Shown piece after piece: positions 1-5,485 of a DNA stretch of 6,949 bases. A program made the translations under genes and the position numbers. The stretch comes from Caldilineae bacterium (lineage in GTDB: Bacteria; Chloroflexota; Anaerolineae; J102), in the NCBI GenBank assembly GCA_011176555.1, contig DUEF01000355.1:1-6949 (forward strand). The letters are read 5' to 3'. The notes below the pieces were generated by a model. It had not been told where the DNA came from, ran no database searches, and worked only from the letters and a program-made list of their open reading frames with translations. The stretch's first letter is position 1. Each line of letters opens with the position of its first letter.

Positions 1-24
1 AGGGGCGTCCGGCCGGACGCCCCT
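1..24. repeat. Perfect 24-bp GC-rich palindrome at window edge
   Basis: The first 24 bases form a perfect inverted repeat centred on GGCC: AGGGGCGTCCGG is followed directly by its reverse complement. As RNA it would fold into a very stable stem with a minimal loop. No T-run follows on the + strand, where the next bases are ACGCCTAATT. It is therefore not a clear intrinsic terminator for + strand transcription. It could mark the end of an upstream gene outside the window, or be a dispersed intergenic palindrome. The upstream flank is cut off, so its full extent is unknown. Confidence 0.6.
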
Positions 25-50
25 ACGCCTAATTCCACCCGGTGAACGAT

Positions 51-79
51 TTGGCCATCTGGCGGGGCTATGTTAGAAT
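51..79 (+). promoter_or_regulatory. Predicted sigma-70-type promoter of rplS
   Basis: A -35-like TTGGCC (51-56) is separated by exactly 17 bases from a -10-like TAGAAT (74-79). A TG dinucleotide at 71-72 gives an extended -10 element. The predicted start is near position 86, which leaves a leader of about 80 bases before the rplS ATG. The -35 matches consensus only in its TTG half. The spacing, the extended -10 and the position in front of a ribosomal protein gene make it credible. This is read by eye, without start-site data. Confidence 0.55.
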
Positions 80-110
80 GCTGGGTCGCAATTATGAACC
101 GAAATATGTG

Positions 111-130
111 AGGCGCCCACGCTGGCGCCT
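111..130 (+). other. Hairpin in the rplS leader
   Basis: AGGCGCC (111-117) and GGCGCCT (124-130) pair perfectly around a 6-base loop, with a possible extra G-U pair at 110/131. The hairpin lies between the predicted transcription start (about 86) and the Shine-Dalgarno-like AAGGA (148-152). Ribosomal protein leaders often carry autoregulatory structures, and L19 leaders are described in other phyla. I see no match to a known leader class here. It may equally be a simple 5' stabilising hairpin. Confidence 0.45.
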
Positions 131-165
131 TCGTTGTGCAAACAAAGAAGGAAACTACTTTCATC

Positions 166-516
166 ATGTCGTACCTACTCAAGTCTCTCGAAGATCAGCA
201 ACTGAAATCCGACACGCCCGAACTCCGTATCGGCGACATCGTCAAAGTCCATAATCTCATTGTCGAAGGGAAGAACGAGCGCGTGCAGATTTTCCAGGGC
301 ACGATTATCGCCATCAAAGGGAAGGGGCCAGCCACAAGCGTCATGGTACGCAAAATCGGTGCACATGGCATTGGTGTGGAACGCATCTTCCGTCTGCATT
401 CTCCTCGCGTCGTTAAGATCGAGGTGATGCGACACAGTAAAGTGCGTCGCTCCAAACTTTACTTTCTGCGAGATCGCGTGGGCAAGCGCGCCCGCCTGAA
501 GCAACTGCGGCGCTGA
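166..516 (+). CDS. rplS: 50S ribosomal protein L19
   Basis: This is the large-subunit ribosomal protein that sits near the 30S-50S interface. The product has 116 residues, the normal family length (E. coli L19 has 115). Recognisable blocks are GDIVKVHNLIVEG, followed by FQGTIIAIKGKG, then GVERIFRLHSP, and a basic C-terminal block ending KLYFLRDRVGKRARL. The ATG at 166 is preferred over an in-frame GTG at 136. It follows an AAGGA (148-152) with a somewhat long 13-base spacer, and MSYLLKSLE is a natural L19 start, whereas the extra ten residues are not family-like. The gene has its own predicted promoter and leader hairpin upstream and a strong terminator 36 bases after its stop. It is therefore apparently separate from whatever follows, although rplS is commonly the last gene of a rpsP-rimM-trmD-rplS operon elsewhere. 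Confidence 0.97.
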   Translation: MSYLLKSLEDQQLKSDTPELRIGDIVKVHNLIVEGKNERVQIFQGTIIAIKGKGPATSVMVRKIGAHGIGVERIFRLHSPRVVKIEVMRHSKVRRSKLYFLRDRVGKRARLKQLRR

Positions 517-552
517 AACCGGTAACAACCGTAGCGAAAAATAACATCTCCC

Positions 553-581
553 AGGCGTGAGCTGACAACTCACGCCTTTTT
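553..581 (+). terminator. Intrinsic terminator downstream of rplS
   Basis: AGGCGTGAG (553-561) pairs perfectly over 9 bp with CTCACGCCT (569-577) around a 7-base loop. It runs straight into five Ts (577-581). This is a textbook Rho-independent terminator, placed 36 bases after the L19 stop codon. It separates rplS from the sugar-acid cassette. Confidence 0.9.
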
Positions 582-615
582 GTGTTGGCTTGATCGCACC
601 GCTCACTTGGGCTTG

Positions 616-644
616 TGGACAATGGCGGCAAGCCGTGCTATCAT
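616..644 (+). promoter_or_regulatory. Predicted promoter of the SDR-larA-like operon
   Basis: TGGACA (616-621, one mismatch to TTGACA) lies 17 bases from TATCAT (639-644), with TG at 636-637 giving an extended -10. The predicted start is near 651, about 95 bases before the SDR ATG. The start would fall just upstream of the LacI-type palindrome at 660-673, the usual geometry for repression by blocking initiation or early elongation. The call is by inspection only. Element spacing and context support it better than exact consensus does. Confidence 0.6.
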
Positions 645-659
645 TGCCTTTGCCACGAG

Positions 660-673
660 TGTTAGCGCTAACA
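660..673. promoter_or_regulatory. LacI/GalR-family-type operator
   Basis: TGTTAGCGCTAACA is a perfect 14-bp palindrome with a central CG. This is the hallmark form of operators bound by LacI/GalR-family repressors, and CcpA-like sites share the central GCGC layout. It sits about 9-22 bases after the predicted transcription start of the SDR-larA-like operon. No regulator gene lies in the window, so the cognate repressor is unknown. Given the genes it precedes, a sugar acid such as gluconate, mannonate or a hexuronate is a reasonable effector; that is inference. Confidence 0.7.
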
Positions 674-745
674 ATTCGTTTGGCGATTACGATTTTCCAT
701 GAACACACGTTTGTTCAACCATCTCTTTCCGCACCGGAGTAGATT

Positions 746-1579
746 ATGAAAAATGAGTATGTAATGGAATTGTTCGACATCCAGGACAAAGTGATTGCGG
801 CTACGGGCGGTGGCGGCGTCCTGGTCGGGGCGATGGCGCGGGGCCTGGCCCGGGCCGGCGCCAAAATCGCTGTGTTGGATATCTTCGAGGAGGCGGCCCA
901 GCGCGTGGCCGATGACATCGTGCAGGCTGGCGGGGAAGCGGCAGGCATCAAGATGGATGTCCTCGATAAAGCCAGTGTGCAGGCGGGGCTGGCGGCCACG
1001 CTGGCGCGCTTCGGACAGGTGGATATTCTGATCAACGGCGCCGGCGGCAACAAAAAGCAGGCCACCACCTCACCCGACCTTTCTTTCTTCGACCTGCCGC
1101 AAGACGCCTTCCAATGGGTGTTCGACCTAAATTTCATCGGTACGTTGCTGCCCAGCCAGGTCTTTGGCAAACAGATGGCGGAACAGGGCCGGGGCGTCAT
1201 CCTCAACGTCTCTTCCATGAATGCCTTTCGCCCGCTCACCCGTATCCCCGCCTACTCCGCCGCCAAAGCTGCGGTCAGCAATTTCACCCAGTGGCTGGCC
1301 GTGCACATCGCCCAGGAATACTCGCCCGACATCCGCGTCAACGCCATCGCCCCCGGCTTCTTCCTCACCGACCAGAACCGTTTCTTGCTCATCGACGAAG
1401 CCAGCGGCCAGTTGACCGCCCGCGGGCAGACGATCATCGACCACACGCCCATGGCCCGGTTCGGCGCCCCGGACGATCTACTGGGCTCCGTGCTGTGGCT
1501 GCTCTCCCCCGCCTCTGCGTTCGTGACAGGCGTGGTCGTGCCCATCGACGGCGGATTCTCAGCCTTCAGTGGCGTCTAG
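746..1579 (+). CDS. SDR oxidoreductase, probable D-mannonate (fructuronate) oxidoreductase
   Basis: This is a 277-residue classical short-chain dehydrogenase/reductase, a soluble NAD(P)-dependent enzyme. Visible elements are the nucleotide-binding loop TGGGGVLVG (20-28), D45 after the second strand (suggesting NAD preference), NGAG (97-100), N129, the Ser pair S156/S157, and the catalytic Y170-x3-K174 in YSAAK. RVNAIAPG (197-204) and a C-terminal IDGGFSAFSGV follow. The NGAGGN block, APGFFLTDQNRFLL and the FSAFSGV end resemble the YjmF/UxuB-like D-mannonate oxidoreductases of Bacillus type, which interconvert D-mannonate and D-fructuronate. A gluconate 5-dehydrogenase or another polyol/sugar-acid SDR is the alternative. 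The start ATG is supported by GGAG (736-739) with a 6-base spacer. Odd: the last glycine of the TGxxxGxG pattern is V27. It is the first gene after a LacI-type operator, and its stop overlaps the ribosome binding site of the next gene. Confidence 0.85.
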   Translation: MKNEYVMELFDIQDKVIAATGGGGVLVGAMARGLARAGAKIAVLDIFEEAAQRVADDIVQAGGEAAGIKMDVLDKASVQAGLAATLARFGQVDILINGAGGNKKQATTSPDLSFFDLPQDAFQWVFDLNFIGTLLPSQVFGKQMAEQGRGVILNVSSMNAFRPLTRIPAYSAAKAAVSNFTQWLAVHIAQEYSPDIRVNAIAPGFFLTDQNRFLLIDEASGQLTARGQTIIDHTPMARFGAPDDLLGSVLWLLSPASAFVTGVVVPIDGGFSAFSGV

Positions 1580-1584
1580 GAGGA
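1577..1584 (+). promoter_or_regulatory. Strong Shine-Dalgarno overlapping the SDR stop codon
   Basis: TAGGAGGA contains both the SDR stop codon TAG (1577-1579) and a perfect AGGAGG (1578-1583), 6 bases before the ATG at 1590. It fixes the start of the larA-like gene, rejecting the in-frame GTG at 1569. It also implies translational coupling, with a ribosome terminating on the SDR well placed to reinitiate. Confidence 0.85.
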
Positions 1585-1589
1585 CAACG

Positions 1590-2840
1590 ATGGTTATCGG
1601 ACAGGGTTACACCGAGCGCTTCCTCACCGAAGTGGAAGCTAAAAATTTGATGGAGCGTGGGCTGGAACAGGTGGATCTGGCGGGCAAACGGGTGCTGATC
1701 ATCATCCCCGACGCCACGCGTAGCGGCCCCATGCCGATGTTTTTCCGCCTGTTTCACGAACTGCTGGGCGGGCAAGTAGCCGCGCTCGATTATCTCATTG
1801 CCCTGGGAACCCACCAGCCCATGTCGGAGGCCGACATCCACCGCCATTTGGGCGTGACCGCGGCGGAGATGGCCGGGAAATACAAAAATGTTCGGGTTTT
1901 CAACCACGAGTGGGCGGATCCAGACACATTCACCACGCTCGGCGTCATCCCCACCAGCGAAATCGAGGAAATCAGCAACGACCTGTTCTCGCAGGATGTG
2001 CCGGTGCGGCTGAACAAACTCATCTTCGCTTACGACCAGATCATCATCAACGGCCCCGTGTTCCCGCACGAGGTGGCGGGTTTTTCCGGCGGCAACAAAT
2101 ACTTCTTTCCCGGCATCTCCGGCTCGGAAGTCATCGATTTCACGCATTGGCTGGGCGCTATCATCACCAGCTACGAGATCATCGGCGCCAAGTACACGCC
2201 GGTGCGGGCCGTGATCGACCGGGCGGCCTCGTTCATCGAGCTGCCAAAGCTTTGCTTCTGCTCGGTGGTGGTGGGAGATAACCTGGCCGGACTCTACATC
2301 GGACGGCCGGAACAAGCCTGGTCGGAGGCGGCCGATCTGTCGGCTCAGGTGCACATCAAGTGGGTGGACAAACGCTACAAGCAGGTGCTGTCGGTCATGC
2401 CCGAGATGTACGACGACATCTGGACGGCGGCCAAGGGCATGTACAAGATGGAACCGGTGATCGAGGACGGCGGCGAAGTCATCATCTACGCCCCGCACAT
2501 CTCCGAGATCTCCTACACGCATGGCCGCGTCCTGGACGAAGTCGGCTACCACGTGCGCGATTATTTCGTGAAGCAGTGGGATGCGTTCAAGGACAAGCCC
2601 TGGGGCGTGCTCGCCCATTCCACCCACCTGCGGGGCATCGGAACCTACGAAAACGGCGTCGAAAAGCCGCGCATCCAGGTGACGTTGGCCACCCAGATCC
2701 CCCCCGAGCGTTGCGCGCAAGTGGGTCTGGGTTACCGCGACCCCACCAGCATCGACCCTGCGGATTGGGCGGATCGAGAAGATGAGGGTATCCTACTCGC
2801 ACCGCATGCTGGTGAGATGTTGTACCGGCTGAAATCTTGA
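1590..2840 (+). CDS. LarA-superfamily nickel-dependent hydroxyacid racemase/epimerase
   Basis: This is a 416-residue homologue of lactate racemase LarA, which uses a nickel-pincer nucleotide bound to a lysine to invert the carbon alpha to a carboxylate by hydride transfer. The key residues appear intact. DATR (41-44) corresponds to the DxTR cofactor-binding motif, H75 (GTHQP) to the first catalytic His, and H160 (PHEVAGFSGGNK) to the second. K170 corresponds to the pincer-carrying Lys and H186 (DFTHW) to the nickel-ligand His. The 10- and 16-residue spacings H160-K170-H186 equal those I recall for Lactobacillus LarA (174-184-200). The superfamily also includes malate racemase and D-gluconate 2-epimerase. 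The tight pairing with a mannonate-oxidoreductase-like SDR favours a sugar-acid 2-epimerase (gluconate/mannonate) over lactate racemase; that is inference. No signal peptide or membrane segment is seen. The cofactor genes larB, larC and larE must lie elsewhere. Confidence 0.88.
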   Translation: MVIGQGYTERFLTEVEAKNLMERGLEQVDLAGKRVLIIIPDATRSGPMPMFFRLFHELLGGQVAALDYLIALGTHQPMSEADIHRHLGVTAAEMAGKYKNVRVFNHEWADPDTFTTLGVIPTSEIEEISNDLFSQDVPVRLNKLIFAYDQIIINGPVFPHEVAGFSGGNKYFFPGISGSEVIDFTHWLGAIITSYEIIGAKYTPVRAVIDRAASFIELPKLCFCSVVVGDNLAGLYIGRPEQAWSEAADLSAQVHIKWVDKRYKQVLSVMPEMYDDIWTAAKGMYKMEPVIEDGGEVIIYAPHISEISYTHGRVLDEVGYHVRDYFVKQWDAFKDKPWGVLAHSTHLRGIGTYENGVEKPRIQVTLATQIPPERCAQVGLGYRDPTSIDPADWADREDEGILLAPHAGEMLYRLKS

Positions 2841-2859
2841 CTCCACAGTTCCTGTCCCA

Positions 2860-4365
2860 ATGCGCGCACTGCTTTCTCTTTCTGACAAAACCAATTTGAT
2901 TGACTTCGCCCGCTGCCTCCACGACTTGGGTGTCGAACTCATCGCCAGTGGGGGCACGGCGCGGGCGCTTGCTGACGCCGGTCTGCCGGTCACCGCTGTG
3001 TCGGATCTCACCGGTTATCCCGAGATCCTCGGCGGTCGCGTCAAGACCTTGCATCCCGCCATTCATGGCCCCATCCTCGCCCGGCCGACGAGCGACCATC
3101 TGGCTGATCTCGAACGGCAGGATCTGACCCCCATCGATCTGGTCGTCTGCAATCTTTATCCCTTCGAGCGCACCATCGCCGAGCCCGGGGTGACCGTGGC
3201 TGAAGCGGTCGAGCAGATCGACATCGGCGGGGTGACGTTGTTGCGGGCGGCGGCCAAGAATTTCGAACGAGTGACGGTGGTGGTCGACTCCAACGACTAC
3301 GGCTCGGTGACAGAACAACTGGCCGGGGGAGGCGTTTCTCTGGATGAGCGGCGTCGTCTGGCGCTCAAGGCCTTTCGCCACACCGCCGCTTACGATGCCG
3401 CCATCAGTGGTTATCTGACCCGCCAGGTGGAGGGTGACACGCCCACGCCGGCGCAGTTGCAACTGGTGGCGGAGCGGGTGCAGACCTTGCGCTACGGTGA
3501 AAATCCCCACCAGCAGGCGGCTTTTTACCGTTGGCGCGGCGCCCGACCCGCTTTCGAGCAGCTCCAGGGCAAAGCGCTCAGCTACAACAATTTGGGTGAT
3601 TTGCATGGGGCCTGGGGCTCGGTCAACGAATTTGAGACGCCCGCTGTGGCCATTGTCAAACACGCCAATCCCTGCGGCCTGGCTGCGGACGACGACCTTG
3701 TTGGCGCTTTCCAAAAAGCCCTGGCTTCTGATCCGGTTAGCGCTTATGGCTCGGTCATCACTGTGAACCGGCCGGTGGATTTGGCCCTGGTCGAGGCTAT
3801 TGGCAAACTTTTCGTCGAAGTGTTGGCGGCTCCGGATTTTACGCCCGAAGCGTTGGAACGGTTGGCCAAGAAAAAGAATCTACGAGTAATGAGAGCGACC
3901 GGCGCGGCCAGATTTCCCCTGCAATTGATGACGGTCGAAGGCGGTCTGTTGGTGCAAACGTTGGATGATCAGGACGTGGCCAAAACCGAGGTGGTGTCCA
4001 AACGCCAGCCTGGCGAGCAGGAAATGGCGGATTTGCTTTTCGCCTGGCGCGTGGCCAAGTGGGTGAAATCCAACGCCATTCTCTTCGCCAAAAACCGGGC
4101 CACTGTGGGCGTGGGCGCGGGGCAGATGAGCCGGGTGGATGCAGTGCGATACGCCGGCATCAAAGCGGGCGAGAACGCGCAGGGCGCTGTCATGTCCTCC
4201 GACGCCTTTTTCCCCTTTCCCGATGGCATCGAAGCGGCGGCGGAGTTCGGCGTCACCGCTGTCATCCAACCTGGCGGCTCCATCCGTGATGACGAAGTCA
4301 TTGCCGCTGTGGATCGCCTGGGGTTGGCGATGGTGTTCACCGGCATGAGGCACTTCCGGCACTAG
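2860..4365 (+). CDS. purH: Bifunctional purine biosynthesis protein PurH (AICAR transformylase / IMP cyclohydrolase)
   Basis: PurH performs the last two steps of IMP synthesis. It formylates AICAR with 10-formyl-tetrahydrofolate, then closes the ring to IMP in the cytosol. The protein has 501 residues and is full length. The N-terminal cyclohydrolase domain shows SDKT (8-11), GGRVKTLHP (58-66), NLYPF (98-102) and DIGGVTLLRAAAKN (121-134). The transformylase domain shows RYGENPHQ (211-218), SYNN (241-244), the catalytic KHANPCG (267-273), DPVSAYGS (291-298) and the terminal RHFRH. In DPVSAYGS the family more usually has AFGG. The start is right by homology (MRALLSLSDKT), but no Shine-Dalgarno is visible in the 19-base gap after the larA-like gene. 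Translation may rely on coupling or a weak site. There is no terminator in that gap, so read-through from the operator-controlled promoter is possible. Confidence 0.98.
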   Translation: MRALLSLSDKTNLIDFARCLHDLGVELIASGGTARALADAGLPVTAVSDLTGYPEILGGRVKTLHPAIHGPILARPTSDHLADLERQDLTPIDLVVCNLYPFERTIAEPGVTVAEAVEQIDIGGVTLLRAAAKNFERVTVVVDSNDYGSVTEQLAGGGVSLDERRRLALKAFRHTAAYDAAISGYLTRQVEGDTPTPAQLQLVAERVQTLRYGENPHQQAAFYRWRGARPAFEQLQGKALSYNNLGDLHGAWGSVNEFETPAVAIVKHANPCGLAADDDLVGAFQKALASDPVSAYGSVITVNRPVDLALVEAIGKLFVEVLAAPDFTPEALERLAKKKNLRVMRATGAARFPLQLMTVEGGLLVQTLDDQDVAKTEVVSKRQPGEQEMADLLFAWRVAKWVKSNAILFAKNRATVGVGAGQMSRVDAVRYAGIKAGENAQGAVMSSDAFFPFPDGIEAAAEFGVTAVIQPGGSIRDDEVIAAVDRLGLAMVFTGMRHFRH

Positions 4366-4373
4366 GCGTCCCT

Positions 4374-4775
4374 ATGACCCGTCGCACGCGTTGGCTCCTG
4401 GCCGCTCTGGCCTGGATGCTCGTCATTTTCTGGTTTTCCAGCCAACCCTCGCTGCCGAAAGTCTCAGATGATTTTCTGGACTTGCTGGTCAAGAAGGGGG
4501 GGCACGCGCTGGCCTACGGCATTTTGTGGATGTTGTGGTGGCGGGCGACTGGCCGGCCTTGGCTGGCCCTGGCGTTTGCCGTGCTCTACGCTATTTTCGA
4601 TGAAGTCCACCAGCTGTTTGTGCCCGGCCGCAATGGCTGGTGGTTGGATGTCGTGGTGGATACGGCGGGCGCATTACTGGCGCTCTGGTTCAGCATCAGT
4701 CGGCGGGGACAACAGGTCATCGCCCGGATTGGCGTCAGGAATGCGTTCAATCACGATGTCCCCGAACAGTTCTGA
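4374..4775 (+). CDS. VanZ-like family membrane protein
   Basis: This 133-residue integral membrane protein has four predicted hydrophobic segments, at about residues 7-21, 43-57, 62-79 and 90-108. It carries the VanZ-like signature: FSSQ (21-24), KGGH (41-44) with Y48 on the second helix, then FDEVHQLFVPGR (75-86), and D92 and D96 before the last helix. VanZ itself gives low-level teicoplanin resistance in enterococci; the function of most bacterial homologues, including this one, is unknown. The gene starts 8 bases after purH and is probably co-transcribed with it. The ribosome site is weak (AGG at 4364-4366, inside the purH stop region). The last 33 codons and the stop overlap the 3' end of scpA on the opposite strand. 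The polar 25-residue tail after the last helix lies entirely in that overlap. Confidence 0.85.
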   Translation: MTRRTRWLLAALAWMLVIFWFSSQPSLPKVSDDFLDLLVKKGGHALAYGILWMLWWRATGRPWLALAFAVLYAIFDEVHQLFVPGRNGWWLDVVVDTAGALLALWFSISRRGQQVIARIGVRNAFNHDVPEQF

Positions 4776-5471
4776 TTGCTGCACCTGCACCAGGCTCTGT
4801 TTGATCATCTCCAGCACAGCCATGAAGCTGACCACGATCTCGGTGCGGGAGCGAGCTTTGCGCAGGTATTGGCGGAAGCGAATCGTCTCGCCGGTTCGCA
4901 AGCGCTCCCACAGGTGTTCGACTCGCTCCTCTACGGTGATTTTAAGCGGCTCGATGGCGTGGATGGGCGGGGGTGCGGCTTCCAACTCCATCAAGACCTC
5001 GTAGACCGCCTCCATGAGCAGCGCCGCGTCCAGGCCTTCGGGGTCAAGGTGGGTTTCTAGCTTGGGCGGAGGCGCTGTGCGCACGTACGAACGTCGGCCG
5101 CTCTCCTCCAACTCCCGCAGGAACCCGGCTTTTTCCTTGAAACGTTTGTATTCCCGCAACTGACGCGCCAGGGCCTCGCCCGGGTCTTCCTCCTCGTCCT
5201 CTTCCAACGCCACCTGCGGCAACAGCGCCACCGATTTGATGTACAGGAGGCGCGCCGCCATCACCAGAAACTCGGCGATGCCATCTGGTTGCAATTGTTC
5301 CAGTTGTTCGAGGTAATCCAGGTATTGTGCGGTCACGCCGGCCAGGCTCACCGAGGTGATAGGGAGTTCTTCTTTTTCGATGAGATGAAGAAGCAGATCC
5401 ATCGGCCCCTGAAAGACTTCGAGCTGGACGACATAGTTGTCGATGGGGCGCAAGTTGAGGGGGTCGGACAT
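4674..5471 (-). CDS. scpA: Segregation and condensation protein A (ScpA kleisin)
   Basis: ScpA is the kleisin of the SMC-ScpAB condensin, which organises and segregates the chromosome. It bridges the SMC head and neck and binds ScpB. The product has 265 residues, a normal length. The N-terminal domain carries FQGPMDLLLHLIEKEEL (20-36) and the helix MAARLLYIKSVALLP (71-85). An acidic linker (EEDEEED, 90-96) and a charged middle follow. The C-terminal winged-helix runs about 195-243, ending FGDIVIERI, followed by a 22-residue polar tail. The ATG at 5471 is preceded by a pyrimidine-rich stretch. The only Shine-Dalgarno-like AGGA overlaps the upstream stop, 12 bases away, so coupling to the amidase gene is likely. 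scpB, usually next to scpA, is not adjacent: downstream on this strand is the convergent, overlapping vanZ-like gene. Confidence 0.95.
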   Translation of the reverse strand: MSDPLNLRPIDNYVVQLEVFQGPMDLLLHLIEKEELPITSVSLAGVTAQYLDYLEQLEQLQPDGIAEFLVMAARLLYIKSVALLPQVALEEDEEEDPGEALARQLREYKRFKEKAGFLRELEESGRRSYVRTAPPPKLETHLDPEGLDAALLMEAVYEVLMELEAAPPPIHAIEPLKITVEERVEHLWERLRTGETIRFRQYLRKARSRTEIVVSFMAVLEMIKQSLVQVQQSELFGDIVIERIPDANPGDDLLSPPTDAEPERQ

Positions 5472-5485
5472 GGAGGAAAAGCGTC

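Noticed and set aside
1..24. Window-edge palindrome as an intrinsic terminator
   Set aside because: No T-run follows on the + strand, and the other flank is outside the window. It is kept only as a palindrome.
136..165. GTG start extending L19 by ten residues
   Set aside because: It would place the AAGGA at 148-152 inside the coding region, and the extra residues are not L19-like. The ATG at 166 fits the family start.
1569..1589. GTG start extending the larA-like protein by seven residues into the SDR gene
   Set aside because: The perfect AGGAGG at 1578-1583 is ideally spaced for the ATG at 1590.
1566..2720. Long open frame (384 codons) on the minus strand antisense to the larA-like gene
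   Set aside because: Its translation is rich in H, D, R and G with no recognisable family, typical of antisense frames in GC-rich DNA. The + strand frame is a clear LarA homologue with intact active-site residues.
2837..2842. TTGACT as a -35 element for purH
   Set aside because: The position 17 bases downstream falls at the purH start codon with no -10-like sequence.
2587..3714. Long open frame (375 codons) on the minus strand covering the end of the larA-like gene and the first half of purH
   Set aside because: It spans two well-supported genes on the other strand, has shadow-like composition and shows no domain. purH is unambiguous.
3736..3747. Near-match TTAGCGCTTA to the LacI-type operator inside purH
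   Set aside because: It is imperfect, lies in the middle of a conserved coding block (DPVSAYGS) and is far from any promoter; chance is the simplest explanation.
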